A DNA stretch of 64,000 nt from Streptacidiphilus neutrinimicus (GTDB lineage Bacteria; Actinomycetota; Actinomycetes; Streptomycetales; Streptomycetaceae), in contig NZ_BBPO01000008.1 of the NCBI RefSeq assembly GCF_000787815.1, forward strand, positions 51,062 through 115,061, read 5' to 3'. The notes under the pieces are model-generated. The model saw only the letters and a program-made list of their open reading frames with translations. It ran no database searches and was not told the DNA's origin. Below are positions 23,000 through 31,463 of this stretch, one piece after another (position 1 is the stretch's first letter; the number at the start of each line of letters is the position of its first letter). The position numbers and the translations under genes are program-made.

Positions 23000-24216
23000 G
23001 CACCGTGCCCGAGACCGCCCCGCTGTCGCGTGCGGAGTGGGAACAGGCCCTACGGCAGGACGCGCAGGCGCTTCCCACACAGACCCCCGGGTGGCTCGAA
23101 GCGATCTGCGCCCAGGGCGAGTGGGTCGAGGCCGGACGCCGGTACCGGTGGGACGACGGCACCCGGATCGTGCTTCCGCTGGTCCGGCGCACCGGGCCGC
23201 CCGAGGCCGGGCTTTCCCAGCCCGGCCCGACCGAGCCCGGCCCGACCGAGCCCGGCCCGCCTGAGCCCGGGCAGCACGGCCTCGGGGAGGGCGCCTTCAG
23301 GCGCACCGGGTTCGAGCAGGCGGAATCCGGGCGAACCGGAACCGGGCGAACCGCTCGCGCCCAGTCCGCCTTCGACCAGTCCGCCTTCGACCAGTCCGCC
23401 TTCGACCAGTCCACCTTCGGCCAGGCCGCTTTCGGGCAGACCGACTTCGCCTCCTGGCCCGCCGAGTGGGGCGTGGGTGGGCCGCTGTGCCCGGACGGCC
23501 CGCCGACGCCGGCTCAGACTGCCGCCGTCCTCGCGGACCTGGCCCGGCTGCCGGGCGGGGTCAGGCTGCGGGTCGGCCCGCTCACCGCGCGGCCGTGGGC
23601 CGCCGCCGTACCGTCCCGGTCCCCATGCACCCCGCGCACCACCCATGTCGTCGACCTCACCGGCCCGGACGGCTCATGGCGGCAGCGACTTCAACCGGCC
23701 GCCCGGCGCTCGATGCGCAAGGCCGCCCGTTCCGGTCTGGACGTGACCCGTGGCCGCACGCGGGGGGATCTGGAGGTGTTCTACGCCCTCTACCAGGAGT
23801 CCATGGAGCGCTGGGCCGCGCAGTCCGGCGAGCCGACGGACCGGGTGCGCCACCGGATCGAGTCCCGGGATCCGCTGCACAGGCTCGTCACCGTCGCCGA
23901 GCGTCTCGGCGAGGCCTGCTCGGTGTGGACGGCCTGGTACCGCGGCGAACCCGCCGCCTCGGTGATCCTGCTGCGCCAGGGCCCGCAGCAGAAGTACTGG
24001 CGCGGCGCCATGTCGCGGCCGCTGGCCGCGCCCACCCGGGCCAACCACCTGCTGCACGAACTGGCGCTCCAGGAGGCCGCCGACGCGGGCTGCACCCACT
24101 ACCACATGGGCGACTCGCATCCGGGCGGCGTCGCGCGCTTCAAGGAGTCGCTGGGCGCCCGCCCCCACCCCACACCCGCCTACGTGCTGCCGTCAGCAGG
24201 CGGGGCGGTCCGCTGA
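22996..24216 (+). CDS. FemAB/GNAT-like transferase with a low-complexity insert
   Basis: This 406-residue protein has a C-terminal part (from about residue 235) with features of the acetyltransferase_6/FemAB superfamily: RQRLQPAARRSMRKAARSGLDVTRG, FYALYQESMERWAAQ, and HLLHELALQEAADAGCTHYHMGDSHPGGVARFKESLGA. FemAB-like enzymes transfer amino acids from aminoacyl-tRNA, including in some peptidyl-nucleoside pathways. An insert of about 80 residues contains repeated PGPTE units and five-residue SAFDQ-like repeats. It could attach an amino acid to the nucleoside or peptide. GTG overlaps the radical SAM stop. Confidence 0.75.
   Translation: MSTVPETAPLSRAEWEQALRQDAQALPTQTPGWLEAICAQGEWVEAGRRYRWDDGTRIVLPLVRRTGPPEAGLSQPGPTEPGPTEPGPPEPGQHGLGEGAFRRTGFEQAESGRTGTGRTARAQSAFDQSAFDQSAFDQSTFGQAAFGQTDFASWPAEWGVGGPLCPDGPPTPAQTAAVLADLARLPGGVRLRVGPLTARPWAAAVPSRSPCTPRTTHVVDLTGPDGSWRQRLQPAARRSMRKAARSGLDVTRGRTRGDLEVFYALYQESMERWAAQSGEPTDRVRHRIESRDPLHRLVTVAERLGEACSVWTAWYRGEPAASVILLRQGPQQKYWRGAMSRPLAAPTRANHLLHELALQEAADAGCTHYHMGDSHPGGVARFKESLGARPHPTPAYVLPSAGGAVR
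23218..23440 (+). repeat. short in-frame tandem repeats inside the FemAB-like gene
   Basis: Two arrays of 15-base, in-frame repeats interrupt the gene. Around 23218-23265 the unit encodes PGPTE/PGPPE, and around 23365-23440 it encodes SAFDQ three times, then STFGQ and AAFGQ. The second array follows the pentapeptide-repeat pattern of a central Phe or Leu every five residues but is too short for a stable helix. Copy number probably varies between strains. Confidence 0.7.
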
Positions 24217-24244
24217 CCGCGCACGCACGACACGGAGCCAACAG

Positions 24245-25468
24245 ATGAGCACCTCACAGCCGTTCGTCGAATCCCAGGCGAACGCCCCTACGCAGGCCGG
24301 CAGCCCGCGCGCGGACGCCCAGCACCCGGCCGCGCGCATCGTGCAAGCCACCCGCGACTACTACAAGCTGGACCTGGACAGGCCCGACCGCCTGCTGCAC
24401 CGCGTGGAGCGCGCGGACCCCAAGTTCCGCCTCACCCTGCTGAGCGCCTACGACCACGCGCACCCCGGCGCCCTGGCCGCCTCACGCCTCAACGAACTCC
24501 ACGAGGCCCGTGCCCGGATCCAGGCATACGCCGCCGTCAGGGACAGTCTGGTGAGCTTGGTCCCGGGACTGCGCCCGGTCAAGGGGCTGGCCATCTCCGC
24601 CTGTTATCCCGCCCCGCTCCTGCGGCACCAAGGTGACCTCGACCTGCACGCTCCCGACGAAGCCGGGCTGTGGCGCGCGGCGCAGGCGCTGATCGCCGAC
24701 GGCTGGCAGCTCACCGACCTCGGCGTCCGCCAGGTCGAGCGCGCTCCCGCCCACCTGCTGACGTTCTGCCTTCCCCACGGCGACGACCTGGCCCGCCCGA
24801 TCTACGTGGAGTTGACCGACGTCGCCTGGCTCGGGGACGGCCGCCGCAGCACACCCAGGCGCTCCCTGCCCGCCTCCCCCTCGGACGGGGCGGTGACCAG
24901 CCTGCTCTTCCTTTCCCTCGAGGCCTTCGAGCGCCCCCTCGGTCTACGGGACGCCGTCGATTCCTGGCTGCTGGCGGCGCGGTTGACCGAGCACGACCGC
25001 GCCCTCCTGGTCGGCCTCGTCGGCCGCCTCCGGCTGCACGACGCGTACCGCCGCCTGCTCGCGACGGTGGAGCGTGGGGGGCTGCTCGCCGAATCCGGGC
25101 TGCCGGACGTACCCAGTCCGTCCCGCCGCCGGCCCGCCCTGTGCCGTCCGGACGCGGCCGCACTGCGCTGGCTCCAATGGGCCGGCTTCTACCGCGGTCC
25201 GTCCCGCCTGCGCGACGCCGCGTGGGAGCGGCTCGCCATGCGTGTGGACGCGCCTCGTGCACTCCGTTTCGGCCTGTGGACCTTCGGTGTCCCCGCCGAG
25301 GCACTCGGCGTCCACGACCAGCCGCAAGCCGACGGCACCGCCGCCGCAGTCCCCCAGGACAAGGCCGTGCTTCGGGGCCGCCGCAGGCTCGCCACCCCCG
25401 TCGGCGACTTCTTCCTCGTCGCAGGGCCGCAAGTGCCCGCGGACATCCTCGTCGACGCGACCGGCTGA
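24245..25468 (+). CDS. NTP_transf_5-type nucleotidyltransferase
   Basis: This 407-residue protein resembles the nucleotidyltransferase_5 family. The core motif is KGLAISACYPAPLLRHQGDLDLHAPDEA, in which RHQGDLDL supplies the Asp pair for metal-dependent nucleotidyl transfer. FCLPHGDD, IYVELTDVAWL and the helical C-terminal domain follow. Members are frequent beside HprK-like genes in RiPP and polysaccharide clusters, but their chemistry is poorly known. Both partners are present here. It starts 28 bases after the FemAB-like gene and is the last recognisable gene of the biosynthetic cluster before insertion-sequence debris begins. Confidence 0.8.
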   Translation: MSTSQPFVESQANAPTQAGSPRADAQHPAARIVQATRDYYKLDLDRPDRLLHRVERADPKFRLTLLSAYDHAHPGALAASRLNELHEARARIQAYAAVRDSLVSLVPGLRPVKGLAISACYPAPLLRHQGDLDLHAPDEAGLWRAAQALIADGWQLTDLGVRQVERAPAHLLTFCLPHGDDLARPIYVELTDVAWLGDGRRSTPRRSLPASPSDGAVTSLLFLSLEAFERPLGLRDAVDSWLLAARLTEHDRALLVGLVGRLRLHDAYRRLLATVERGGLLAESGLPDVPSPSRRRPALCRPDAAALRWLQWAGFYRGPSRLRDAAWERLAMRVDAPRALRFGLWTFGVPAEALGVHDQPQADGTAAAVPQDKAVLRGRRRLATPVGDFFLVAGPQVPADILVDATG

Positions 25469-25506
25469 CTCTCCTCGGCGGCGGAGCGCGCTTCGCTGAC
25501 GGACCC

Positions 25507-25741
25507 TGATCCGGAACGAGAGCCGCTTGTGCCGGGCGCTACGCGAGTTCGAGCAGCATCACAACGCCCACCGGCCCCACCGAGCCATGAACCAAGCGGC
25601 ACCACTACGCCCAGTGCCCGAACCGCTCGAATCGGGGCAGATCGCCTGCCTGGACATACGGCGGAGAGACCGCCTCGGCGACGTCATCCCCGAGTACCGA
25701 CATGCTGCTTGAGCTGCGCGGATGAGGCTGTCGGCAGGCGC
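25507..25741 (+). mobile_element. IS3-type transposase C-terminal fragment
   Basis: The frame reads ALREFEQHHNAHRPHRAMNQAAPLRPVPEPLES...LDIRRRDRLGDV, ending YRHAA, the C-terminus of an IS3-family DDE integrase after the catalytic Glu region. No transposase N-terminus is present. The DNA from about 25,535 to 25,741 is nearly identical to 41,197-41,405, so both are debris of one element. It marks the right border of the biosynthetic cluster. Confidence 0.8.
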
Positions 25742-25916
25742 AGAGTTCGCACGTGAGGTCCGGGACCCCGGCCCGGAACGCGGTGGACGCGAACGCGGGG
25801 CCGGCGATGCCCTGCGGACGTCCGGGTGGAAGGATGTTGTCGACGAAGCCGGTGTCGACCGCGGATTCCAGGTACTTCTGCTCGCCGGTGCCCCAGAAGG
25901 TGGCGGCTGCGGACAT
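25742..25916 (-). pseudogene. 5' fragment of an unknown gene, truncated by IS3 debris
   Basis: Downstream of the Ser/Thr kinase on the same strand, an ATG opens MSAAATFWGTGEQKYLES, AVDTGFVDNILPPGRP and GIAGPAFASTAFRAGVPDLT, which then runs into the IS3 fragment. The coding bias is good and the kinase stop is only 15 bases upstream, so this was probably the next gene of the kinase operon. The family is not recognised. Confidence 0.4.
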
Positions 25917-25931
25917 CTCGTGTGCCCCCAC

Positions 25932-27227
25932 TCATTTCGAGAACGCCCCACCCGTGAAGCCCGTCCCAACCTGCCGTGGTCGAAACACCTGGGCTCTGTG
26001 GTCGTTGCGGCCGTGCTTCTTGCCTTTGCCTGCGTGGTTGCCCTTGCCGTGATCGTGAGGCGCAGGAGCTCTGGTGTCCAAGGGGGCAGGTGCTGCGACC
26101 GGGCGTACAGTGGGGGCAGTCGCTGCCTTCACGGGCTCGGTGTGAGCGGCTGTCGGCCCGGCGGTTGAGGCCGGGCGCTGTGTGGTGGCAGTCGGGGGCG
26201 CGGTGTTTGCCTGTGGACCGGTCGCCGGGGCGTGCAGGCTGGGGTGGGTGAGCGTGAAGGTCAGGCAGCCACCGACCGCGACCACGGCTGCGGCTGTGGC
26301 TGTGGCGGCCAGCGTGCCCGCGCGTCGTCGGGACACGGGGGGCGCGAGCCGTGGAGTTCGCGGCCGGGGCGGACGGGGGCGGGGGAGCGGGGGTAGTCCA
26401 GTTGACGGGGTGTCGGGCGAGGCCTCGGGATTCGTAGACGCGAACCACTGTGCCACGTGCTCTGTCGTGGGGCGGTGCTGTGGGTCCTTGGCCAGCATCG
26501 CCAAGAGGAGCTCCTCGAAGGCCGGCGGGAGGCCGGACCTGGCGAGCTGGGGCGGTGCGGGGTCAGCCTCCAGGTGCTGCAGCAGCGTGGCCACCGACGT
26601 CTCGCAGCGGAACGGCGGTTCACCAGTGAGCAGTTCGTAGAGCACACATCCCAGGGCGTAGACGTCCGAGGCCGGTTGCGCATGGTGGCCCAGTATCCGC
26701 TCGGGAGCGATGTAGAGGCAGGTCCCCATGATCTGGCCGGTGCTCGTCAGGCCCGCTGAAGGGTCGTCGGTGATGCGGGCGATGCCGAAGTCGCCGACTT
26801 TCACCTGGCCCTGCGTCGTGGTGAACAAGTTGGCTGGTTTGATGTCGCGGTGCACGATGCCCCGGTGGTGAGCCGCCGCCAGCCCTGCGGCGACGTCCGC
26901 GGCGATTCTTGCCACGCGCTCTACCGTGAGCACCCCCGAGCGTTGCAACTCCTGTGCCAGGGATGGGCCGTGAACCAGTTCCATGACCAAGAACAGGCAG
27001 TCTTCGTGCTCGCCGAAGTCGAAGACGGCAACGACGTTGGGATGGCTGAGTGAGGCGGCGCTGCGCGCCTCGATCTGAAACCGGGTGCCGGCCACGCTGT
27101 CGGGTGAAACCGGGGCCAGCTTGACGGCGACTTCACGCCCCAGCAGCACGTCCATCCCCCGCCACACGTCGCCCATGCCACCGTGGCCGAGCCTGGCCGC
27201 GAGTTCGTAGCGCTCAGCCACCAGCAT
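25932..27227 (-). CDS. membrane-anchored Ser/Thr protein kinase (PknB type)
   Basis: This 431-residue protein has a kinase domain in residues about 8-265: ATP loop LGHGGMGDVW, lysine AVKLAP, catalytic loop HRDIKPANL, DFGIAR, and the APERI segment before helix F (SDVYALGCVLYELLTG). A Pro-rich linker and one transmembrane segment (TLAATATAAAVVAVGGCLTFTLT) follow, then an extracellular tail rich in Pro, Thr and His/Lys without recognisable PASTA domains. ATG at 27227 matches the usual family start. It phosphorylates proteins in response to an external or envelope signal; the partner gene downstream is truncated. Confidence 0.93.
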   Translation of the reverse strand: MLVAERYELAARLGHGGMGDVWRGMDVLLGREVAVKLAPVSPDSVAGTRFQIEARSAASLSHPNVVAVFDFGEHEDCLFLVMELVHGPSLAQELQRSGVLTVERVARIAADVAAGLAAAHHRGIVHRDIKPANLFTTTQGQVKVGDFGIARITDDPSAGLTSTGQIMGTCLYIAPERILGHHAQPASDVYALGCVLYELLTGEPPFRCETSVATLLQHLEADPAPPQLARSGLPPAFEELLLAMLAKDPQHRPTTEHVAQWFASTNPEASPDTPSTGLPPLPRPRPPRPRTPRLAPPVSRRRAGTLAATATAAAVVAVGGCLTFTLTHPSLHAPATGPQANTAPPTATTQRPASTAGPTAAHTEPVKAATAPTVRPVAAPAPLDTRAPAPHDHGKGNHAGKGKKHGRNDHRAQVFRPRQVGTGFTGGAFSK

Positions 27228-28082
27228 TGTGTGATCACCCCATCTTCTACGGCCCGGGCTGTGGGCGTGTACCCGCATACCTCACTGCCAAGCGTGCCCT
27301 TGCGCTGCCTCAGGTGATGCGCTGCGGCAGCGCGCCCCGGGCCCGTGGACATATGTCTGAGCTACGGCGGACATGTCAGCGGGGGCCGCGTGGCGGCAGC
27401 CGTTGTTCGGTGAGGTTGGCAGTGGGTGGGCGGGGCTTTCGGTGGAAGGGGCAATGCGGTTGGTGGCGGGGGGCAGAACGCCGGGGTGTGCCCGGGCTGG
27501 TGGTCGGCGGTAGACCGAGGCTGGACAGGGCGTCGGAGGTGAGGGGGCCGCGTAGAGGGCTTCGGTTTCCAGCGAGCTGAGGGGTCGCGCCGTGGAGCTC
27601 AGCAGGCCGCAGCCTCCTCGAACCGCCGCCTGGCCGGGGGCGTCAAAGAATCGGACGGGGTCCGGTCGGCGCTCCCTCGCTGGCCGAAGCGCCAGCCGAC
27701 CTACCGTCACCAGCCACCGGAGGCAGTACTGACGCTTTCAGCGGAACGGACAACCAGTGTCCGGCCTGCGCGACAGCACGGCCCGAACGCCCTGACGAGG
27801 CGGACTCGCCTGGAGAGGCCCTGGCCAACTGACCGGTCGCAGGGACGAGCGGCGAGGCGCTCGGGCATCTCCGTGCTCTGTGAGCTCTGTGGGTTCGTTT
27901 TCCTGTGGTGAGGAGCGGCTTTCGGCGTGCTGCTCGGTTCGGGGCGGTGTTCCTCCTGCTCGGCGATGTGGTCCAGGGCGCGCCGGTCGGCCTTGGTCAG
28001 TGGTGTCGGCGGGAGCGCGCGCGGCCACAGGCGCTGCTTGAGGACGACATTGCTCTCCGGTATTGCTCTCCGGTCGCGTCGC
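27228..28082. other. 855-base region without a supportable gene
   Basis: Between the kinase and NOS genes all open frames are short or have poor codon bias and no recognisable domains. It may contain decayed coding DNA (for example minus-strand 27,800-28,060, reading PLTKADRRALDHIAEQEE), but no family could be assigned. The kinase promoter should lie at its left edge. Confidence 0.5.
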
Positions 28083-29201
28083 TCAGGCGCCGGTGACCGG
28101 GCAGCGGTCGGGCTGGGAGGGCGCCCAGGGTGTGGGTCGGTGTAGGAAGGCCGGCCGGGTCAGTGGGTCGGGTGGGTCGTAGTAGCGGTGGAAGACCGCG
28201 GTGGCCGAGCCGGAGAGCGGGGGGACGATCCAGCTCCAGTCGGCGGGTACGACGCGGCCGTGCCGTTGTTCTCTGGCGATGTGCGTGAGGAAGCGGGTGG
28301 ATTCGGTGTGGTGGTCGGCGATCGTCACGCCGGCTCGGGCGTAGGAGTGCAGGACGGCAAGGTTGAGTTCGACCAGGGCGCGATCGCGCCACAGCGTGCG
28401 CTCGCTGGATGTGTCCAGGCCGAACAGCGCTGCTACGGATTCCAGTTGGTCGTATCGGTCGGGGTCCGCGAGGTTGCGTGAGCCGATCTCGGTGCCCATG
28501 TACCAGCCGTTGAAGGGCGCGGCCGGGTAGCTGATGCCGCCTATCTCCAAGGTCATGTCGGCGACGGCGGGGACGGCGTACCAGCGCAGGCCCAGGGACC
28601 GGAAGCCGCGATGGTGAGGGTGTGTCAGGGGTATTTCTAGGACGGCGTCCTCGGGGACTTCGTAGAACTCCGGGGCCTGGTCGGGTGCCGCCTGGATCAG
28701 TAGCGGCAGGATCTCGAACGGCTCCTGGCCGCCCTTCCATCCTGCTTCCTTGGCGAGGGTGCGGCGCTTGGCGCTGCTCGGGTCGTCGGCGTAGCGCACC
28801 AGTTGTTCGCCCAGGATGCGGGCTGCGGGACGGCCGGGGGTGTCCGCGGCGAAGATACTGATGACGGGCCGTATCCGGCCGTTGTTGGTGGCAATGCGCA
28901 GATGCTCGAAGCATTCGCGGGCGATGTCGTCGGGGTGGGTGAGGTGCCGCAGGTCACGCACCGTCAGGCTGTTCCAGTACAGCCGTCCGATGCAGCGCGC
29001 GGCGTTGCGCCAGGCCACCCGGGCACCGTAGGTGAGCTCCATGGGTGTGTGCGCATAGGTGCCGCGTGCGGCTACCGAGGCGGCGATCTCCCGCAGGCGG
29101 GCGCCGGGGTCGACGGCCCCGGGGTGCTCGCGGGCGAAATCCTGCACGAAGCGCTCGGCAGCGGCGAACAGCCGCGCGGCTGTTGATTCACGTGTCGTCA
29201 T
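28083..29201 (-). CDS. nos: bacterial nitric oxide synthase oxygenase
   Basis: This 372-residue bNOS oxygenase is full length for the family. The heme-ligating Cys is in WRNAARCIGRLYW (residue 70), the arginine-binding Glu in FNGWYMGTEIG, and the pterin/heme region in DWSWIVPPLSGSATAVFHRYYDPP. The enzyme oxidises L-arginine to citrulline and NO using electrons from an external reductase. Its start overlaps the stop of the upstream flavohemoglobin (ATGA at 29198-29201), so the two are made together. In Streptomyces, NOS proteins supply NO for nitration chemistry (TxtD) or signalling; no nitrating P450 is visible here. Confidence 0.96.
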   Translation of the reverse strand: MTTRESTAARLFAAAERFVQDFAREHPGAVDPGARLREIAASVAARGTYAHTPMELTYGARVAWRNAARCIGRLYWNSLTVRDLRHLTHPDDIARECFEHLRIATNNGRIRPVISIFAADTPGRPAARILGEQLVRYADDPSSAKRRTLAKEAGWKGGQEPFEILPLLIQAAPDQAPEFYEVPEDAVLEIPLTHPHHRGFRSLGLRWYAVPAVADMTLEIGGISYPAAPFNGWYMGTEIGSRNLADPDRYDQLESVAALFGLDTSSERTLWRDRALVELNLAVLHSYARAGVTIADHHTESTRFLTHIAREQRHGRVVPADWSWIVPPLSGSATAVFHRYYDPPDPLTRPAFLHRPTPWAPSQPDRCPVTGA

Positions 29202-30496
29202 CGGTCGGCCTGCTCACGCATCCTGCTGGGAAGCAGCACAGCCTCCAGGAGGGGAACGTCGAACGGGTCGTAGTGGATGTTGTGCTCGGGCACTCCCTGG
29301 TGCAGAAGCACACGGGTCGCGCTGGTGACCATCGCGACCGGGCCGGACAGGAACACCTCGCGGCCGTAGAACGGGCCGAACTCCTTGAGCGCCTCGGGCA
29401 GCGATCCGCGCCAGCCGGGCACCGCCTGGTCCGAGAGGACGCCGCGGACCTTGAGCCAGTGGTTGTGTTGTGCCACGCGCAGCATGTCGTCCAGTCCGTA
29501 GAGTTCGTCGGCGGTGCGGGCTCCGATGAAGACGTCGACGAATCGCTTGCCGCCTTCCTTGGCGGTCTGCTCGACCAGGGCCTGTATCGGGGCCAGACCG
29601 GTGCCTCCGCCTACGCAGAGCAGATCGCGTTCGTGTCGGGGGTCGAGGACCATATCGCCCTGAGCCGGACCCAACGTGACCTGGTCGCCGGGGCGTGCCT
29701 TGAAGACCAGGCCGGGGCTGACCAGACCGTCTTGGACGGCGCGCACGTGCAGGGTCACGGTGCCGTCCTCACGCGGGGCGTTCGCGAGTGAGTAGTAGCG
29801 CCAGGCGCGGGGCTGCCAAGGCGTCTCCACGGTTGCGTACTGGCCCGCCCGGTAGGGGTAGGCGCTGTGCGGCCGTAGCGTGATCTCCGCGATGCCCGGT
29901 CCGCGCAGGCTGTGGCCGATGACGTCGGCCTTCCAGACGGCCGGATACAGCGCCGCGTCCTCTTCGGCGGCGCGGATCATCACCTCTGACACGAGACCGT
30001 AGGCGCGTGCCCACACGTCGGCGAGCCGAGGCGTCCAGGCGTCTCCGGCGAACCGGGCGAGGGAGTCGAGCAACGCGGCGCCGACGGCGGGGTAGTGGCC
30101 GTTCAGCGCGCCGAACTTGCGGTGATCGCGCCCCAGACGGCTGCAGAAGTAAATCAGGCTGGCCGGGTCGTCGACCAGGTCGACGACCCGCAGCAGTCCC
30201 CGGAGCAGCCGGTCGCGCTGCACGTCCATGTTGGCGGGGAAGAGCTGGCGCACCTCGGGATGCTGCTGGAAGAGGATCGCGTAGAAGTACACCGTCAGAT
30301 CGGGTGCGAGCGGCCCGACCAAGGCCACACTCGCCCGCAGCAGAGCAATCTCCTCCGCATCGAGCGCGGCCGGCGAAGGCGCGGCCTGCGAAGGGATGGC
30401 CGGCGCCTCGTCTTCCGCCTGGTCGGTCAGGACGAGGGAGTCTGTCCCCGCAGCGGTTGCCGGCCTCGAGGCGGCGTGTCGGCGTCCGAACTTCAT
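29198..30496 (-). CDS. hmp: flavohemoglobin (globin-FAD-NAD reductase fusion)
   Basis: This 432-residue protein begins with a 60-residue Ala/Pro-rich extension. The globin domain spans about 65-195, with YFYAILFQQHPEVRQLFP and the proximal His in LGRDHRKFGALNGHYPAVG. The FAD domain (about 200-305) has RYYSLAN, and the NAD domain VGGGTGLAPIQALV, ending near the FAD-closing motif HNIHYDPFDVP. Hmp-type proteins convert NO to nitrate, and their reductase can pass electrons to other hemes. ATG at 30496 follows GAGG by six bases. Translation is coupled to NOS, so it either reduces NOS or limits free NO; I infer one of these roles. Confidence 0.94.
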   Translation of the reverse strand: MKFGRRHAASRPATAAGTDSLVLTDQAEDEAPAIPSQAAPSPAALDAEEIALLRASVALVGPLAPDLTVYFYAILFQQHPEVRQLFPANMDVQRDRLLRGLLRVVDLVDDPASLIYFCSRLGRDHRKFGALNGHYPAVGAALLDSLARFAGDAWTPRLADVWARAYGLVSEVMIRAAEEDAALYPAVWKADVIGHSLRGPGIAEITLRPHSAYPYRAGQYATVETPWQPRAWRYYSLANAPREDGTVTLHVRAVQDGLVSPGLVFKARPGDQVTLGPAQGDMVLDPRHERDLLCVGGGTGLAPIQALVEQTAKEGGKRFVDVFIGARTADELYGLDDMLRVAQHNHWLKVRGVLSDQAVPGWRGSLPEALKEFGPFYGREVFLSGPVAMVTSATRVLLHQGVPEHNIHYDPFDVPLLEAVLLPSRMREQADR

Positions 30497-30885
30497 CGGC
30501 CGCCTCGATTGCCGCCCGACAAGGGGAGTTTCACTCGGCGTCCGATCCTCGGGGGCAGGAACACGGCTGCGGCCGTTCCAACTCCCCCGACAGGGAGGTT
30601 GAGTCGGCGCGCCAGCCGTGCACGCTAGCGGTGAGGAAGGTGTGCGAACAACCGGAGGCGGAGGTCCCGTGCAGATCCCCGCAAGCGTGCCGGACGAGCC
30701 GGACTGCCAGGTCGCCAGCCCGGAACCGGAGTGGTTGGTGTGCAACCAGCCTCGATCGAAGCACCCGTCTCTTGCCGAAACCTTACCTTACTGGCCGGTA
30801 GGCTTGATGGGCGTGGGCGGCGCGCCCCGCTCCTGCGCCATGGCGACTCTCGCGCTCCGCGCCCGACGGCCTCTCACTTCGACCG

Positions 30886-30990
30886 GGCCCCCATCTGGAA
30901 CGAGACCCACCAGGGACGAGTTCTGCGGATCTACGAGCGGCACTACAACCAGCATCGTCCACATCGGGCCTTGGCCGGTGCCGCGCCTTA
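30886..30990 (+). mobile_element. IS3 integrase remnant, left half split by the IS5-type unit
   Basis: The frame reads IWNETHQGRVLRIYERHYNQ, then HRPHRALAGAAP, an IS3 integrase C-terminal segment. It stops exactly at the TTA that precedes the inverted repeat at 30991. Removing 30991-33056 joins it in frame (through a TAG) to the second half at 33057. The upstream part, 30,497-30,885, holds the flavohemoglobin promoter region and no gene. Confidence 0.7.
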
Positions 30991-31058
30991 CTGATCGTTT
31001 CAAAATGAGTTGAGCCAGAGGTCTTGCACGGGTCGATCTTGGTCGGCAGGGTGTCCAT

Positions 31059-31463
31059 GTGCGTGTTGATCTTGTTCCAGACGATCTGTGGAAGCGGGTG
31101 GCCCCCCTGCTGCCGCCCGCTCCCGAGCGGCGTCACCGTTTCCCCGGGCGGTTGCGTGTTTCTGATCGGGCTGCACTCGCTGGCGTCATGTACGTGCTGC
31201 GAACTGGTGTCGCTTGGCGCGATGTCCCCGCAGAGACTGTGGGCTGCTCCGGGGTGACGGCATGGCGCAGGCTGCGGGACTGGACCGAGGCCGGTGTGTG
31301 GTCCCGCCTGCACGCCGCTCTACTGACAGAACTGCGCCGGGCCGAGCTCCTGGATCTGGATGACTGCGCCGTGGATGGGTCGCACGTCCGGGCCCTCAAA
31401 GGGGGGATCACGTCGGCCCCTCGCCCGTTGACCGCGCTCGTCCCGGGTCCAAGCACCATGTGA
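31059..31463 (+). CDS. IS5-family transposase, ORF A
   Basis: This is the N-terminal half (134 residues) of a DDE transposase of the IS5 type found in actinobacteria: DLWKRVAPLLPPAPERRHRFPGR, then MYVLRTGVAWRDVPAETVGCSGVTAWRRLRDWTEAGVW, and the first catalytic Asp in DDCAVDGSHVRALKGG. The frame ends shortly after a run CTCAAAGGGGGG near 31396. A -1 shift there reads DHVGPSPVDRARPGSKHH and joins ORF B in frame. Full transposase probably depends on programmed frameshifting at this run. The element looks intact. Confidence 0.88.
   Translation: MRVDLVPDDLWKRVAPLLPPAPERRHRFPGRLRVSDRAALAGVMYVLRTGVAWRDVPAETVGCSGVTAWRRLRDWTEAGVWSRLHAALLTELRRAELLDLDDCAVDGSHVRALKGGITSAPRPLTALVPGPSTM

Noticed and set aside
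23365..23440. Pentapeptide-repeat protein domain in the FemAB-like gene
   Set aside because: Only about five units are present, too few for a pentapeptide-repeat helix, and they are encoded by nearly identical 15-base units, so a low-complexity tandem expansion is the better description.
23218..23440. CRISPR array
   Set aside because: The repeats are contiguous 15-base in-frame coding units without spacers, and no cas genes are present anywhere in the window.
27282..28060. Several ORFs between the kinase and NOS genes
   Set aside because: They have poor third-position GC bias, Pro/Arg-rich antisense composition and no recognisable motif; none has a supporting ribosome binding site.
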